NCBI GenBank assembly: GCA_021234155.1
Contig: JAJEKV010000140.1
Span: 713,407-777,406 of the forward strand
DNA from: Isoetes taiwanensis
Lineage: Eukaryota; Streptophyta; Lycopodiopsida; Isoetales; Isoetaceae
Reading direction: 5' to 3'
DNA length: 64,000 nt
Below the pieces are notes generated by a model that was given only the letters and a program-made list of their open reading frames with translations, was not told the origin of the DNA and ran no database searches. A program made the position numbers and the translations under genes. How positions within the stretch are numbered: position 1 is the stretch's first letter; every line of letters begins with the position of its first letter. This document shows, piece by piece, positions 1 to 12,000 of this stretch.

Positions 1-889
1 TGAATACCGTTGATATGTTTTATGCTCAAGAATGTCTTATTTTGTGATAACATGAAAATAATGGAAATGTTGGGTACCTTGTGCTATACATGTTTATTTT
101 GCAATCGCTTTACGATAATAACTAGTATGGATAACTTAAAAGCAATTCTCTATCCTATACGAAGCAACAAAATGAGCTTAAAATCTGAATTTTATGGTTT
201 GAAAGACATGGTAATAGATTGATACATGGAAAAGGATTCAAGATAAAATATGTTGCTCGGGTTCTATAAGATATCTATAAAATATGATTTCCATTTTCCT
301 TTCTAGTTAATGTCACCTCGGGGAAAAGGATACAATTGGTGATCGTTGATAAAGCGAGACCCAATGTACCTTTTTTGGCCCTTACACATTACCGTTTTCC
401 ACGCTAATTGTGTATTGATTGGCTGCGAGTCAGGTTCTCTCCTCTATTGTCTCTATTTCTTTTATTAGAGTTAAGCGTTAACGTGGAAATGGAATAAGGA
501 TGGATCGTAAAGAGATGGAATAAGTTGTATTTGTGCCGAGAAACATATAGAATATGTATACAAACTGTTTTATACAAGATGTTGAATACTCTCGTCTTTT
601 ATATCTTTATTTTGTCTTACGATTACTACTTTGGAAATTAATAATGCTTTATACATTCTTAAGATTGCTATCGATTTGTTACATCTTGAAATTGTATACT
701 AGGCGAAAAATAAGTTTTTACACTTTAAATTTATACATCTATTTTGCTATATGTTTTATAAATTCCAACCAAATAAAGGCTAATGGTTTGGAGGTTTTAC
801 CCTTGATGGATATATGGGAAGCGTTTAATCTTGAGCGGAACTATATTTTTGTATTTATATGCATATATGGTGTAACTAGATTCTTTTAA
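1..889. other. AT-rich stretch without recognisable gene
   Basis: AT-rich DNA. Open frames of up to 111 codons occur, but their products are low-complexity, rich in Leu, Ile, Tyr and Phe, with no domain I recognise. I see no element termini, so it is left as unannotated flank. Confidence 0.5.
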
Positions 890-895
890 AAGAAA

Positions 896-1210
896 AGAAG
901 TAAATTGATGAAAGAAGAAGAAGAAAGAACAAGTCTGAAGAAGAAGAAGAAGAAGAAAGAAGAAGGAGGAGATAGGAAAGAAAGATTGAATAGAATGAGA
1001 AAGTGGTGAAGAAGAAGAAGAAGAAAATAGAAGATTGGAAGAGCGGAAGATTAGAAGGAAGAAACCAATGATTGGAAGATGATTGGAAGAAGAAGGAGGA
1101 GGATTGATTCATACTAATAAGAGGCGAAATGGATTGAAGAAAAACAAGGATGGAAAAGAAGGGAGGATAGAAATGGGATGGATTGAAAACAAACAAGAAA
1201 AACAAGAAGC
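896..1210 (+). repeat. GAA/GA purine-rich tract
   Basis: An almost pure purine tract on the plus strand, dominated by imperfect GAA/AAG triplets. The opposite strand gives a Ser/Phe-rich open frame, which is a by-product of the simple repeat and not a gene. Such a tract could form triplex DNA or act as a polypurine spacer. Confidence 0.8.
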
Positions 1211-1407
1211 CTAAATCTATCAAACAACAAGCCTAATTCAAAAATAGAGTTGATTGATCCATTGAAATACCTTTGGATGCTTGGCAAAGCTTGGGAAAGG
1301 ACCGCAAGGATGATCCGCGCCAAAAATGCCATACAAAACGCTCCTCCGGCCCGCTTAGAACCAAAAAAACTAGGGCCGGAAAAAGCGGCTCTGTTTTCGA
1401 TAAAAAG

Positions 1408-1512
1408 TTACTGAGCGTCGTTGAGCGGCGTCGTGAAAGCGTCGATGAGCGGCGTCTGTCATAGTCGTTAAACGGCGTCTATAAAACGTCTTTGTGTTAA
1501 GCGGCGTGCCCT
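1408..1512. repeat. Cluster of CGGCGTC / CGTCGTT motifs (CACTA-subterminal-like)
   Basis: Short degenerate motifs (GAGCGGCGTC, AGTCGTTAAACGGCGTC, TTAAGCGGCGTG) are packed together. They resemble the CGTCGTTTAACGACG repeats near the CACTA right end at 36715-37900 but are more GC-shifted. Scattered single copies recur near 2150, 2230 and 2860. The likely reading is subterminal or internal repeats of a CACTA element related to the one further right. No CACTACAA terminus was found here. Confidence 0.45.
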
Positions 1513-1964
1513 TTTTTTATTAAGTTATAATTATAAGTTATTATTATAATTATAATTATTATACAAAAAGAAGGATTGTTACCCGGTGGAGGGCTTGTCA
1601 TTTATCGCGGTAATCTAACTTCGGGAAAATTTGCTCTTGAGCAGGGATGTTGAAAGTCGGTTTTGCCTCCACCTCGGACATTTTGTGATAGAAAATGTAG
1701 AAATCAAACTCAAATTTTTTATCTTTTCGACGAACTTAGATGATTAAAAGCGACTTTTCACTTAGATGGATCGGGCTGCAATATTCGATCTGCATAAAGG
1801 AGCAGAAAAAGAGGTGGGCCGTATTTGCGGGAATGGCGTCAATGTGTATACCGTGTCTTTTTTTTTTATTAAGTTACCAACTTAGATCTATTTGTTTTAT
1901 TACTTATGTTTTTTATCTATATTGTGGTGGCACAAGATAGACCCTTCACCTTAATATAACATAT
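1513..1964. other. AT-rich spacer, nothing recognised
   Basis: Contains an (ATT/TAA)-rich stretch at about 1517-1562 and otherwise unstructured AT-rich DNA. A short piece (ACTTAGATCTATTTGTTTTATTA, about 1880-1902) is a diverged relative of the block repeated at about 2290 and 2895. Confidence 0.4.
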
Positions 1965-2457
1965 CCTACTCACCTTGAATTTGAGTTCGAGATATTCAAT
2001 TTAAAATGGAGTCCATCTGAATCCTCCATAATGAGTCCATACGAATGTGGCCAGCCCGACAATTAATTTGTTGTCGTCTGCGGTTTGGGCGGTTAAGCTA
2101 TACCTATTCTAGAGCCCGCCCTATGCTTTCATTTGGCGGCGTTTTGGTTTATAACGGCGTGTCTTTTTTAATTAAGTTATTATTATTAGCAATCTTTTTT
2201 TTTTATCTGACGTAATTTTTAGTTTGAGCGGCGTTTATAGCGATGTTTTTGGTTCCAAGCGAGCGTGTCCTTTTTTAAGTTAATATTATTAGCAACTTAG
2301 ATTTGTTTCATTACTTATGTATTTTATCTATCCTTCTTTATCTATCCACTTAGATTTCTCTCCATCCTTGTTTATCTATCCACTTTAATAAACCGGACTT
2401 GTGCACCATTGAGCTTCACTTGCATACTTTCATACTAAATCAAGCTTGCCAATCACT
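1965..2457 (+). repeat. Direct duplication, copy 1
   Basis: The block starting CACCTTGAATTTGAGTTCGAG, passing through GGTTAAGCTATACCTATTC and ending in CAAGCTTGCCAATCACTTGATC recurs with small changes at 2687-3060. The second copy lacks roughly 120 bp of the middle. Both copies contain the GGCGTGTC...TTAAGTTA motif seen elsewhere in the left flank. No coding content. Confidence 0.75.
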
Positions 2458-2686
2458 TGATCATGGTATGCTTGATTACAAACATATGGCTCACCGGGTT
2501 GCTCTTACGCATACAATCTACACAAGGCATGCCCGATTCCGATCCATGCAAAGGCGCAAGAAGAGCTTCTTTGATTTGCCATATTCTCTCGTGCATGATC
2601 ACATACAACTTCATATATGGTTGCGACCTCTCTTCATAGATTAACTGCTAAGGGTTTTGGACCACGACTTGAGGGTTCAACGGCGT

Positions 2687-3060
2687 CTCACCTTGAATTT
2701 CGAGTTGAGATATTCAATTTCGTTACACTCCATAATGAGTCCATATGAATGTGACCGCCCGCGGCAATTAATTTGTTGTCGATCTGGGATTTGGACGGTT
2801 AAGCTATACCTATTCTAGAGCAGCCCTATGCTTTCATTTGTGACTTTTGGTTTATATCGGCGTGTCCTTTTTTTTTAAGTTAATATTATTAGCAACTTAG
2901 ATTTGTTTCATTACTTATGTATTTTATCTATTCTTGTTTATGTATCCATTAGATTTCTCTCCATCCTTGTTTATCTATCCACTTTAATAAACCGGACTTG
3001 TGCACCATTGAGCTTCACTTGCATACTTTCATACTAAATCAAGCTTGCCAGCCACTTGAT
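2687..3060 (+). repeat. Direct duplication, copy 2, abutting the satellite array
   Basis: Second copy of the preceding block. Its 3' end (CAAGCTTGCCAGCCACTTGAT) runs directly into the first, partial satellite monomer at CGGCGTTAAGG, so the array boundary lies exactly at the end of this repeat. The duplication therefore predates, or arose together with, the join to the array. Confidence 0.75.
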
Positions 3061-6000
3061 CGGCGTTAAGGTCCATTGGCGGTCGGTCATTGATCCCAGG
3101 AGAGGGGAGGTCGCCCGTCCGTCCCGGGGGCCTTGGGGAGAGGAAATTTGGGGCAAGCGACCTCGGGAGGGATTTTAGGGTCGGCGCTCGGCGTCAACAC
3201 CCCAACTCCCACTTCAAGACACCGCCAAAGGTCCCGTAGAATCGACAAGGAGAGGGCCTCAAGGCGTAAACCACATGGGTTTGCGGGCTCTAGAAGGGTT
3301 TACGTTTTGGGGGCAATCTGTCTGTTACACTGGGACTGGCCCCGGCGACGTATGGAATCCACGCAAGAGGAAGGCCATCGGGCGAGTTTGGGCCTTTCCT
3401 CCCCTCCGTTGTGGCAAGAGTAGAAGTGGGGGCGCTTTTGCGTGGCAAGACATTAGTGCTTTCGCAATTAATGCATTGCATGAAAATAAATTCCGGTTTT
3501 GCCGGCTGGATCCTTAATTCATCTCGGCCTATTGGCCCAATTTTGTGATTTTGGGAGAAAGGAATCTAGGTCAAAGGGTTAGCATTAGAGCCCGGTCTTG
3601 GGGCCCGGCAATGCGGAACAACAGTCAATTATTGGCACCCTTCCCCAAGTCAAGCGAGGCGGGGACCTTGCGAGGGATCCCTCACTTGGGGAGAGTCCAA
3701 CCCGGGGCAAGCAGGATCCAAAAGTTCCCTCCACAAGCGTCAAGACCCCTTCACTCCGGCCTCCCGGGGCTGCGCTAATGACCACCCTCCCCAGGGGTTC
3801 CCTAAACCCCGTTTGGATCCCTCCTCTCGGGGGCCCCTCTTTGGGGGTCAAAAGATTCGAGTCGGTCAGGAGGACTTGTCAAACCCAAAGCGTCGATGTC
3901 GGCCTTGTAGAAACCGACTTGTTTTGTTTTGTCGTTGAGCCTTTCCTGCTTTCGTTGTGGCAAATAGACCACACCGGGGCCGTCTGGAATGGCAAGAAAT
4001 TACCCTAGGGAGCAAGTTACCGCGGTTGGTTTTCGCGAAAGAAGGAAACACTCCACGCCCTCCCGCGGCGGTATCCCAGCATGCACATCCTAGGCCAATT
4101 GACTACGAGTGTGATGGAAGTGAGCTACTTTGGCAGCTTCTTGGAGTTGGTGGTCTTACGCCCGCGGAACTTGGGTCCCGAGGGCAATGTCGACGTTAAG
4201 TCCATTGGCCGTAGTCGATTCCTTGCCCGATTCGGAGGGGAGGTCGCCCGTCCGTCCCGGGCCTTGGGGAGAGAAATTTGGGGCAAGCAGCCTCCAGGAG
4301 GGATTTTAGGGTCCCAGCTCTGGCGTCAACACTCCAACTCCACTTCAAGACACTGGCGCAAGGTCCCGGCGAATCGACAAAAAGGAGAGGGCCCTCCAAA
4401 ATGTAAACCCCAATGGGTTGCCCGGGCTCTAGAAGGGTTTACGTTTTGGGGGCGAGTCCCCGTGCATTTGCACTTGGGACTGGCGGCGGCGGCCGGACCG
4501 AGAATACGGAGCAAGAGGCCTCGACGGAGCGGAGTTTGGGCCTTTCCCTCCTCCCGCTGTGGCAAGTAGAAGTTAGGGCGCTTTGCGGTGGCAAGACATT
4601 AAGAAATTAATTACATTGGTTGGTTTTGGCGAAAATAAATTCCGGTTTTTGCCGTGGGATCCCTAATTCATCTCCGGCCAATTGCCCAATTTTGAATTTT
4701 GAAGAAGGTCTAGGTCAAAGGGTTAGCATTAGAGCGGTCGGGGCGGCCCGTTGGGGGCAACAGGTGGCACCCTTCCCCAAGTCCAAGCGAGGCCCGGGAC
4801 CTTGCGGGGATCCCTCACAAGAGGGAGAGTCCGGACCCGGGGGGCCTTGGGATCCAAAAAGTTCCGGCAACCCCTTCTGGCGGCTCCCCGGTCTGCGCTG
4901 TGACCACCCTCCTCGGGCCGGTTCCCCTATCCGGCCGTTGGATCCTCCGGATTCGAGGGGCCCCCTCTTGGGGAAGGTCAAAAGATTCGGTCGGTCCCGG
5001 GAGAACTTGTCCAAACCGCCGCAAAGCGTCTCGATGTCGGCCTTGTAGAAACCGCCTTTGTTTTGTCGTTTCGCAGGGATGCTCGGAATGGCAAATAGAC
5101 CACTCGAATCGTCCAGGGAATGGCATTCAGAAATTACCCCCTAGGGAGCAAGTTACGGTCGGTTTTGCGAAGAAGGAAACACTCCGCCCTCCACGACGGT
5201 ATCCCATGCACATCCTAGGCCAATTGACTACGAGTGTGATGGAAGTGAGCTACTTTGGCTTTTTGGAGTTCGGGTGGTCTTACGGCCCGCGGAACTTGGT
5301 CCCGGGGGGCAATGTCGGCGTTAAAGGTCCATTGGCGAGTCGGATCAGCGATTCCGAGAGGGGAGGTCAGCCCGTCCGGTCCCGGGGCCTTGGGGAGGGA
5401 AATTTGGGGCAAGCAGCCTCAGGAGGGGATTTTAGGGTCCGCGCCTTCGGCGTCAACACCCCAACTCCACTTCAAGACCCTACGCAGGTAAGGTCCCAGA
5501 ATCGACAAGGAGAGGGGCCTCAAAGCGCGTAAACCACAGTGGGTTGCCGGGCTCTAGAAGGGTTTACGTTTTGGGGGCGAGTCCTGGCATTTGCACTGGG
5601 ACTGGCCGAAGCGGCAATAGAGAATCTGGAGCAAGGGGCCCGGCGGGCGGAGTTTGGGCCTTTCCTCCTCCCGATGTGGCAAGTAGAAGTCTGGGGCTTT
5701 TGCGATGGCAAGACATTAAATAAATTCGCAATTAATGCATTGCCGCGAAAATAAATTCGGTTTTTGCCGGTGGGATCCCTAATTCATCTCGGCCTACGGC
5801 CCAATTTTTCGAATTTTCGGAGAAGGTCTAGGCCAAAGGGTTAGCATTAGAACGGTCGGGGCAGCCCGTTGCGGGCAAGCCGTGGCACCCTTCCCCAAGT
5901 CAAACGAGGCCGGGACCTTGCGGGGATCCCTCACAAGAGGGGAGAGTCCCAGGACCCGGGGCGGGGATCCAAAAAGTTCAGGAGGCAGCCCTTCTGGCGG

Positions 6001-9000
6001 CTCCCCGGGCTGCAGCTAATGATCACCCTCCCGGAGCCCGGTTCCCCTATCCGGCCAGGTTGGATCCTCCGTTCGGGGCCCCTCTTGGGAAGGTCAAAAG
6101 ATTCCAGTCGGTCCGGAGAACTTGTCAAACCCAGCGAGGCGTCTGATGTCGGCCTTGTAGAAATCGCCTTTTGTTTTGTCGTTCGAGACGCAGGATGCTC
6201 GAATGGCAAATAGACCCCTGCCAAATCGTCCGGAATGGCGAAATTACCCTAGGGAGCAAGTTACCGGTCGGTTTTCTTGAAAGAAGGAAACACTCCGCCC
6301 TCCACGACGGTATCCCATGCACATCCTAGGCCAATTGACTACGAGTGTGATGGAAGTGAGCTACTTTGGCTTCTTGGAGTTGGGTGGTCTTACGGCCCAC
6401 GGAACTTGGTCCCCGGGGCAATGTCGGCGTTACGAGTCCATTGGCGAGTCAAATCGCGATTCGAGGGAGGGGAGGTCGCCCGTCCGGTCCCCAGGGCCTT
6501 GGGGAGAGGAAATTTGGGGCAAGCGACCTCCGGAGGGATTTTAGGGTCCACCAAAGCGTCAACACCCCAACTCCACTTCAAGACACGCAAGTAAGGTCGG
6601 CCGAATCGACAAGGAGAGGGCCTCCCAAACGTAAACCACGTGGGTTGCGGGGCTCTAGAAGGGTTTACGTTTTGGGGGCGAGTCTGGTCTGTTGCACTGG
6701 GACTGGCCGAAAGCGGCAGCAGAATCTGACGAACAAAGGGGGCCGGCGGAGGCGGAGTTTGGGCCTTTCCTCCTCCCGATGTGGCAAGTAGAAGTCGAGG
6801 CTTTTGCGATGGCAAGACATTAAATAAATTACAATTAATGCATTACCGCGAAAATAAATTCGGTTTTGCCCGGTGGATCCCTAATTCATCTCGGCCTGCG
6901 GCCCAATTTTGGAATTTTAGGAGAAGGTCTAGGTCAAAGGGTTAGCATTAGAGCGGTCGGGGCAGCCCGTTGCGGGGAACAAGAGCGGCACCCTTCCCAA
7001 AGTCAAGCGAGGCCCGAGGACCTTGCGGGGATCCCTCACAAGAGGGGAGAGTCCAGGACCCAGGCGGGATCCAAAAAGTTCAGAGGCCCTTCTGGCGGCG
7101 CTCCCGAGGGCTGCGCTAATGACCACCCTCCGGGCCGGTTCCCCTATCCGGCCGTTGGATCCTCGGATTCAGGGCCCCTCTTGGGAAGGTCCAAAAGATT
7201 CCCGGTCGGTCCGGAGAACTTGTCAAACCCAGCGTCTGATGTCGACCTTGTAGAAACCGCGCTGTTTTTTGTCGTTCGGACGCAGGGATGCTCCCGAATG
7301 GCAAATAGACCACTGCCAAATCGTCGGGAATGGCGAAATTACCCTAGGGAGCAAGTTACACGGTCGGTTTTGCGAAAGAAGAAAACACTCCGCGCCCTCC
7401 GCAGCGGTATCCCCGCATGCACATCCTAGGCCAATTGACTACGAGTGTGATGGAAGTGAGCTACTTTGGCGCTTCTTGGAGTTGGTGGTCTTCCGGCCCG
7501 CGAACTTGGTCCCCGAGGGCAATGTCGGCGTTAGAGTCCATTGGCAGAGTCGGATCAGCGATTCCAGGAGAGGGGGAGGTGGCCCGTCCGTCCCGGGGGG
7601 CCTTGGGGAGAGAAAATTTGGGGCAAGCGACCTCAGGAGGGATTTTAGGGTCCAGCGCTCTGGCGTCAACACCCCAACTCCACTTCAAAGACCGCGGCGC
7701 AAGGTCCCGGCCTCTAATCGACAAGAGGGCCTCGGCGTAAACCACATGGGTTGCCGGCTCTAGAAGGGTTTACGTTTTGGGGGCGGAGAATCTGATACTG
7801 TTGCACTGGGACACTGGCCGAGCGGCCCAGGAAATCACGAGGAAGAAGGGGCCCGGCGGAGTTTGGGCCTTTCCTCCTCCCGATGTGGCAAGTAGAAGTC
7901 GGGGGCTTTGCAAATGGCAAGACATTAAGTAAATTCGCAATTAATGCATTGCGAAAATAAATTCGGTTTTGCGGTAAGGATCCCTAATTCATCTCCGGCC
8001 TACGGCCCAATTTTGAATTTTGGCCAGGAGAAGGTCTAGGTCAAAGGGTTAGCATTAGAGCGGTCGGGGCAGCCCGTTGCGGGGAACAGCGGCGGCACCC
8101 TTCCCAAAGTCAAGCGAGGCCCGGACCTTGCGGGGATCCCTCACAAGAGGGGAGAGTCCAGGACCCGGGGGCGGGATCCAAAAAAAAAGTTCCCAGGCAG
8201 CCCTTCTGGCGGCGCTCCCGGGGGCTGCGCTAATGACCACCCTCCGGGCCCGGTTCCCCTATCCGGCCGTTGGATCCTCCGTTCGGGGGCCCCTCTTGAG
8301 GGAAGGTCCAAAGATTCCAGATCGGTCGGGAGAACTTGTCAAACCGTAGGGCCACGATGTCGGCCTTGTAGAAACCGCCTTTGTTTTGTCGTTCGAGACG
8401 CAGGGATGCTCGAATGGCAAATAGACCACCTTAAATCGTCAGGAATGGCGAAATTACCCTAGGGAGCAAGTTACCGCAGTCGGTTTTGCGAAAAAGGAAA
8501 CACTCCGCCCTCCCGCGGCGGTATCCGCATGCACATCCTAGGCCAATTGACTACGAGTGTGATGGAAGTGAGCTACTTTGGCTTCTTGGAGTTGGGTGGT
8601 CTTACGGCCCGCGGAACTTGGTCCCCGGGGCAATGTCGGCGTTAAGAGTCCATTGGCGGTCGAATCCTGCGATGGGAGAGGGAGGTCGCCCGTCAGTCCC
8701 CAGGGCCTTGGGGAGAGAAATTTGGGGCAAGCAGCCTCGGGGAGGATTTTTAGGAGTCAGCTGCGGCGTCAACACCCCCAACTCCACTTCAAGACCGCGG
8801 CGCAAGGTCCGGCGAATCGACAAGGAGAGGGCCTCGGCGTAAACCACGTGGGTTGCCGGGCTCTAGAAGGGTTCACGTTTTGGGGGCGAGGAATCTGGTC
8901 ACATTGCACAGGACACGGCGAGAAGCGGCCGCAGAATACGAACAAGGAGGCCCGGCGGGCCGGAGTTTGGGCCTTTCCTCCTCCCGATGTGGCAAAGTAG

Positions 9001-12000
9001 AAGTCGAGCTTTTGCGATGGCAAGACATTAAGTAAATTCGCAATTAATGCATTGCACGAAAATAAATTCGGTTTTTGCCGGCCGGGATCCCTAATTCATC
9101 TCCGGCCTGCGGCCCAATTTTGAATTTTAGGAGAAGGTCTAGGTCAAAGGGTTAGCATTAGAGCGGTCGGGGCAGCCCGGGTTGCGGGGGCAACCGAGGC
9201 ACCCTTCCCCAAGTCAAAGCGAGGCCCGGGGACCTTGCGGGGATCCCTCACAAGAGGGGGAGAGTCCAGGACCCGAGGCGGGATCCAAAAAGTTCCCGAG
9301 GCAGCCCTTCTGGCGGCTCCCCCCGGGGGCTGCGCTAATGACCACCCTCCCGGGCCGGTTCCCCTATCCGGCCAGTTGGATCCTCCGTTCGGGGGCCCCT
9401 CTTGGGAAGGTCCAAAAGATTCCCGGATCGGTCAGGGAGAACTTGTCAAACCGCGGGCCCATCGATGTCGGCCTTGTAGAAACCGCCTTTGTTTTGTCGT
9501 TAGGGCGCAGGGGATGCTCGGAATGGCAAATAGACCCTGCCAAATCGTCCGGAATGGCGAAATTACCCTAGGGAGCAAGTTACCGCGGTCGGTTTTGAAA
9601 AGAAGGAAACACTCCGCCCTCCACGGCCGGTATCCCCGCATGCACATCCTAGGCCAATTGACTACGAGTGTGATGGAAGTGAGCTACTTTGGGCTTCTTG
9701 GAGTTCGGGTGGTCTTCACACACGGAACTTGGTCCCCGTGGCAATGTCGACGTTCAGAGTCCATTGGCGAGTCGGTCAGCGATTCCCGAGAGGGGAGGTC
9801 GCCCGTCCCGTCCCCGGGCCTTGGGGAGAGGAAATTTGGAGCAAAAGCGACCTCGGGAGAGGATTTTAGGGTCCAGCTCAAGGCGTCAACACCCCAACTC
9901 CACTTCAAGACCACGCCGCAAGGTCCCGGCCGAATCGACAAGGAGAGGGCCTCGAAACGTAAACCCCGTGGGTTGCCGGGGCTAGAAGGGTTTACGTTTT
10001 GGGGCCGAGTCTGGTCTCCTGCACTTGGGACCCGGTCGGTAGCGGCAGTAGAATGCACGAGCAAAGGGAACTGGCCGGGCCGGAGTTTGGGCCTTTCCTC
10101 CTCCCGATGTGGCAAGTAGAAGTCCGGACGCTTTTTGCGATGGCAAGACATTAAATAAAATTCGCAATTAATGCATTGCACGAAAATAAATTCGGTTTTT
10201 GCGGTAGGATCCCTAATTCATCTCCAGCCTGCGGCCCAATTTTGAATTTTGGGAGAAAGGTCTAGGTCAAAGGGTTAGCATTAGAGCGGTGGGGCAGCCC
10301 GTTGCGGGGCAACCCAGCCGGCACCCTTCCCCAAGTCAAACGAGGCCCGAGGACCTTGCGGGGATCCCTCACAAGAGGGGAGAGTCCCGGACCCGGGGCG
10401 GGATCCAAAAAGTTCCCGAGGCAGCCCTTTCCTGCGGCGCTCCCCGGGGCTGCACGCAGCTAATGACCACCCTCCCCGGCCCGGTTCCCCTATCCGACCG
10501 TTGGATCCTCCGTTCAGGGGCCCCTCTTGGGAAGGTCCAAAAGATTCCAGATGGGTCCGGGAGAACTTGTCAAACCCGGCCCTCACGATGTCGGCCTTGT
10601 AGAAACCGCGTTTGTTTTGTCGTTAGGGCACGAGGGGATGCTCGGAATGGCAAATAGACCCTGCCAAATCGTCCCAATGGCGAAAATTACCCTAGGGAGC
10701 AAGTTACACTGGTCGGTTTTGCTTGAAGAAGGAAAAACTCTCATGCCCTCCACGGCGGTATCCCGCATGCACATCCTAGGCCAATTGACTACGAGTGTGA
10801 TGGAAGTGAGCTACTTTGGCGCTTCTTGGAGTTCAGGTGGTCTTCCTCGCCCAACTTGGTCCCCGGGGCAATGTCGGCGTTCAAAGCGAGTCCATTGGCG
10901 GTCGGTCAGCGATTCGGAAAGAGAGGGGGTGGTCCGTCCCTGAGGGGCCTTGGGGAGAGGAAATTTAAGGCAAGCGACCTCAGGGGATTTTAGGGTCCAG
11001 GTTTCAAGCGTCAACACCCCAACTCCACTTCAAGACCGGTCGGTCAAAAGGTCCCGGCCGAATCGACAAGGAGAGGGCCTCCCAAACGTAAAACCATGGG
11101 TTGCCGGGCTCTAGAAGGGTTTACGTTTTGGGGCCCTCGCGAGTCTGTGCTGCTGCACTCGATGGGACTGGGACGGGCGGCAGCCTCGAGAATACGGCGA
11201 GCAAGGGGATCCGACGGCGGGCGTTTGGGCCTTTCCTCCCTCCCGATGTGGCAAGTAGAAGTCTTGGGGCTTTTGCGATGGCAAGACATTAAATAAATTA
11301 GCAATTAATGCATTGCGAAAAATAAATTCGGTTTTTGCCGGTGGGATCCCTAATTCATCTCCAGCACTGCGGCCCAATTTTGAATTTTGGAGAAGGTCTA
11401 GGTCAAAGGGTTAGCATTAGAAGCGGTCGGGGCAGCCCGTTGCGGGCAACCAAGAGCTGGCACCCTTCCCCAAGTCAAACGAGGCCAGGACCTTGCGAGG
11501 GGATCCCTCACAAGAGGGGAGAGTCCGGACCCGGGGGCGGGATCCAAAACGTTCCCCGGCAGCCCTTCTGGCGGCGCTCCCGGGGCTGCGCTAATGACCA
11601 CCCTCCGGGCCCGGTTCCCCTATCCGACCGTTGGATCCTCCGTTCGGGGAGCCCCTCTTCGGAAGGTCCAAAGATTCCAGTCGGTCCGGAGAACTTGTCA
11701 AACCGCGGGCGTCCCGATGTCGGCCTTGTAGAAACCGCCTTTGTTTTGTCGTTCGAACGCAGGATGCTCGGAATGGCAAATAGACCCTGCCAAATCGTCC
11801 TAATGGCGAAATTACCCTAGGGAGCAAGTTACATGGTCGGTTTTGCGAAAGAAGGAAACACTCACGCCCTCCACGACAGTATCCCGCATGCACATCCTAG
11901 GCCAATTGACTACGAGTGTGATGGAAGTGAGCTACTTTGGCGCTTCTTGGAGTTCGGGTGGTCTTCTGGCCCGCGGAACTTGGTCCCCGGGGGCAATGTC

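Noticed and set aside
876-1223. 115-codon Ser/Phe-rich minus-strand frame
   Set aside because: Direct translation of the GAA/TTC simple repeat.
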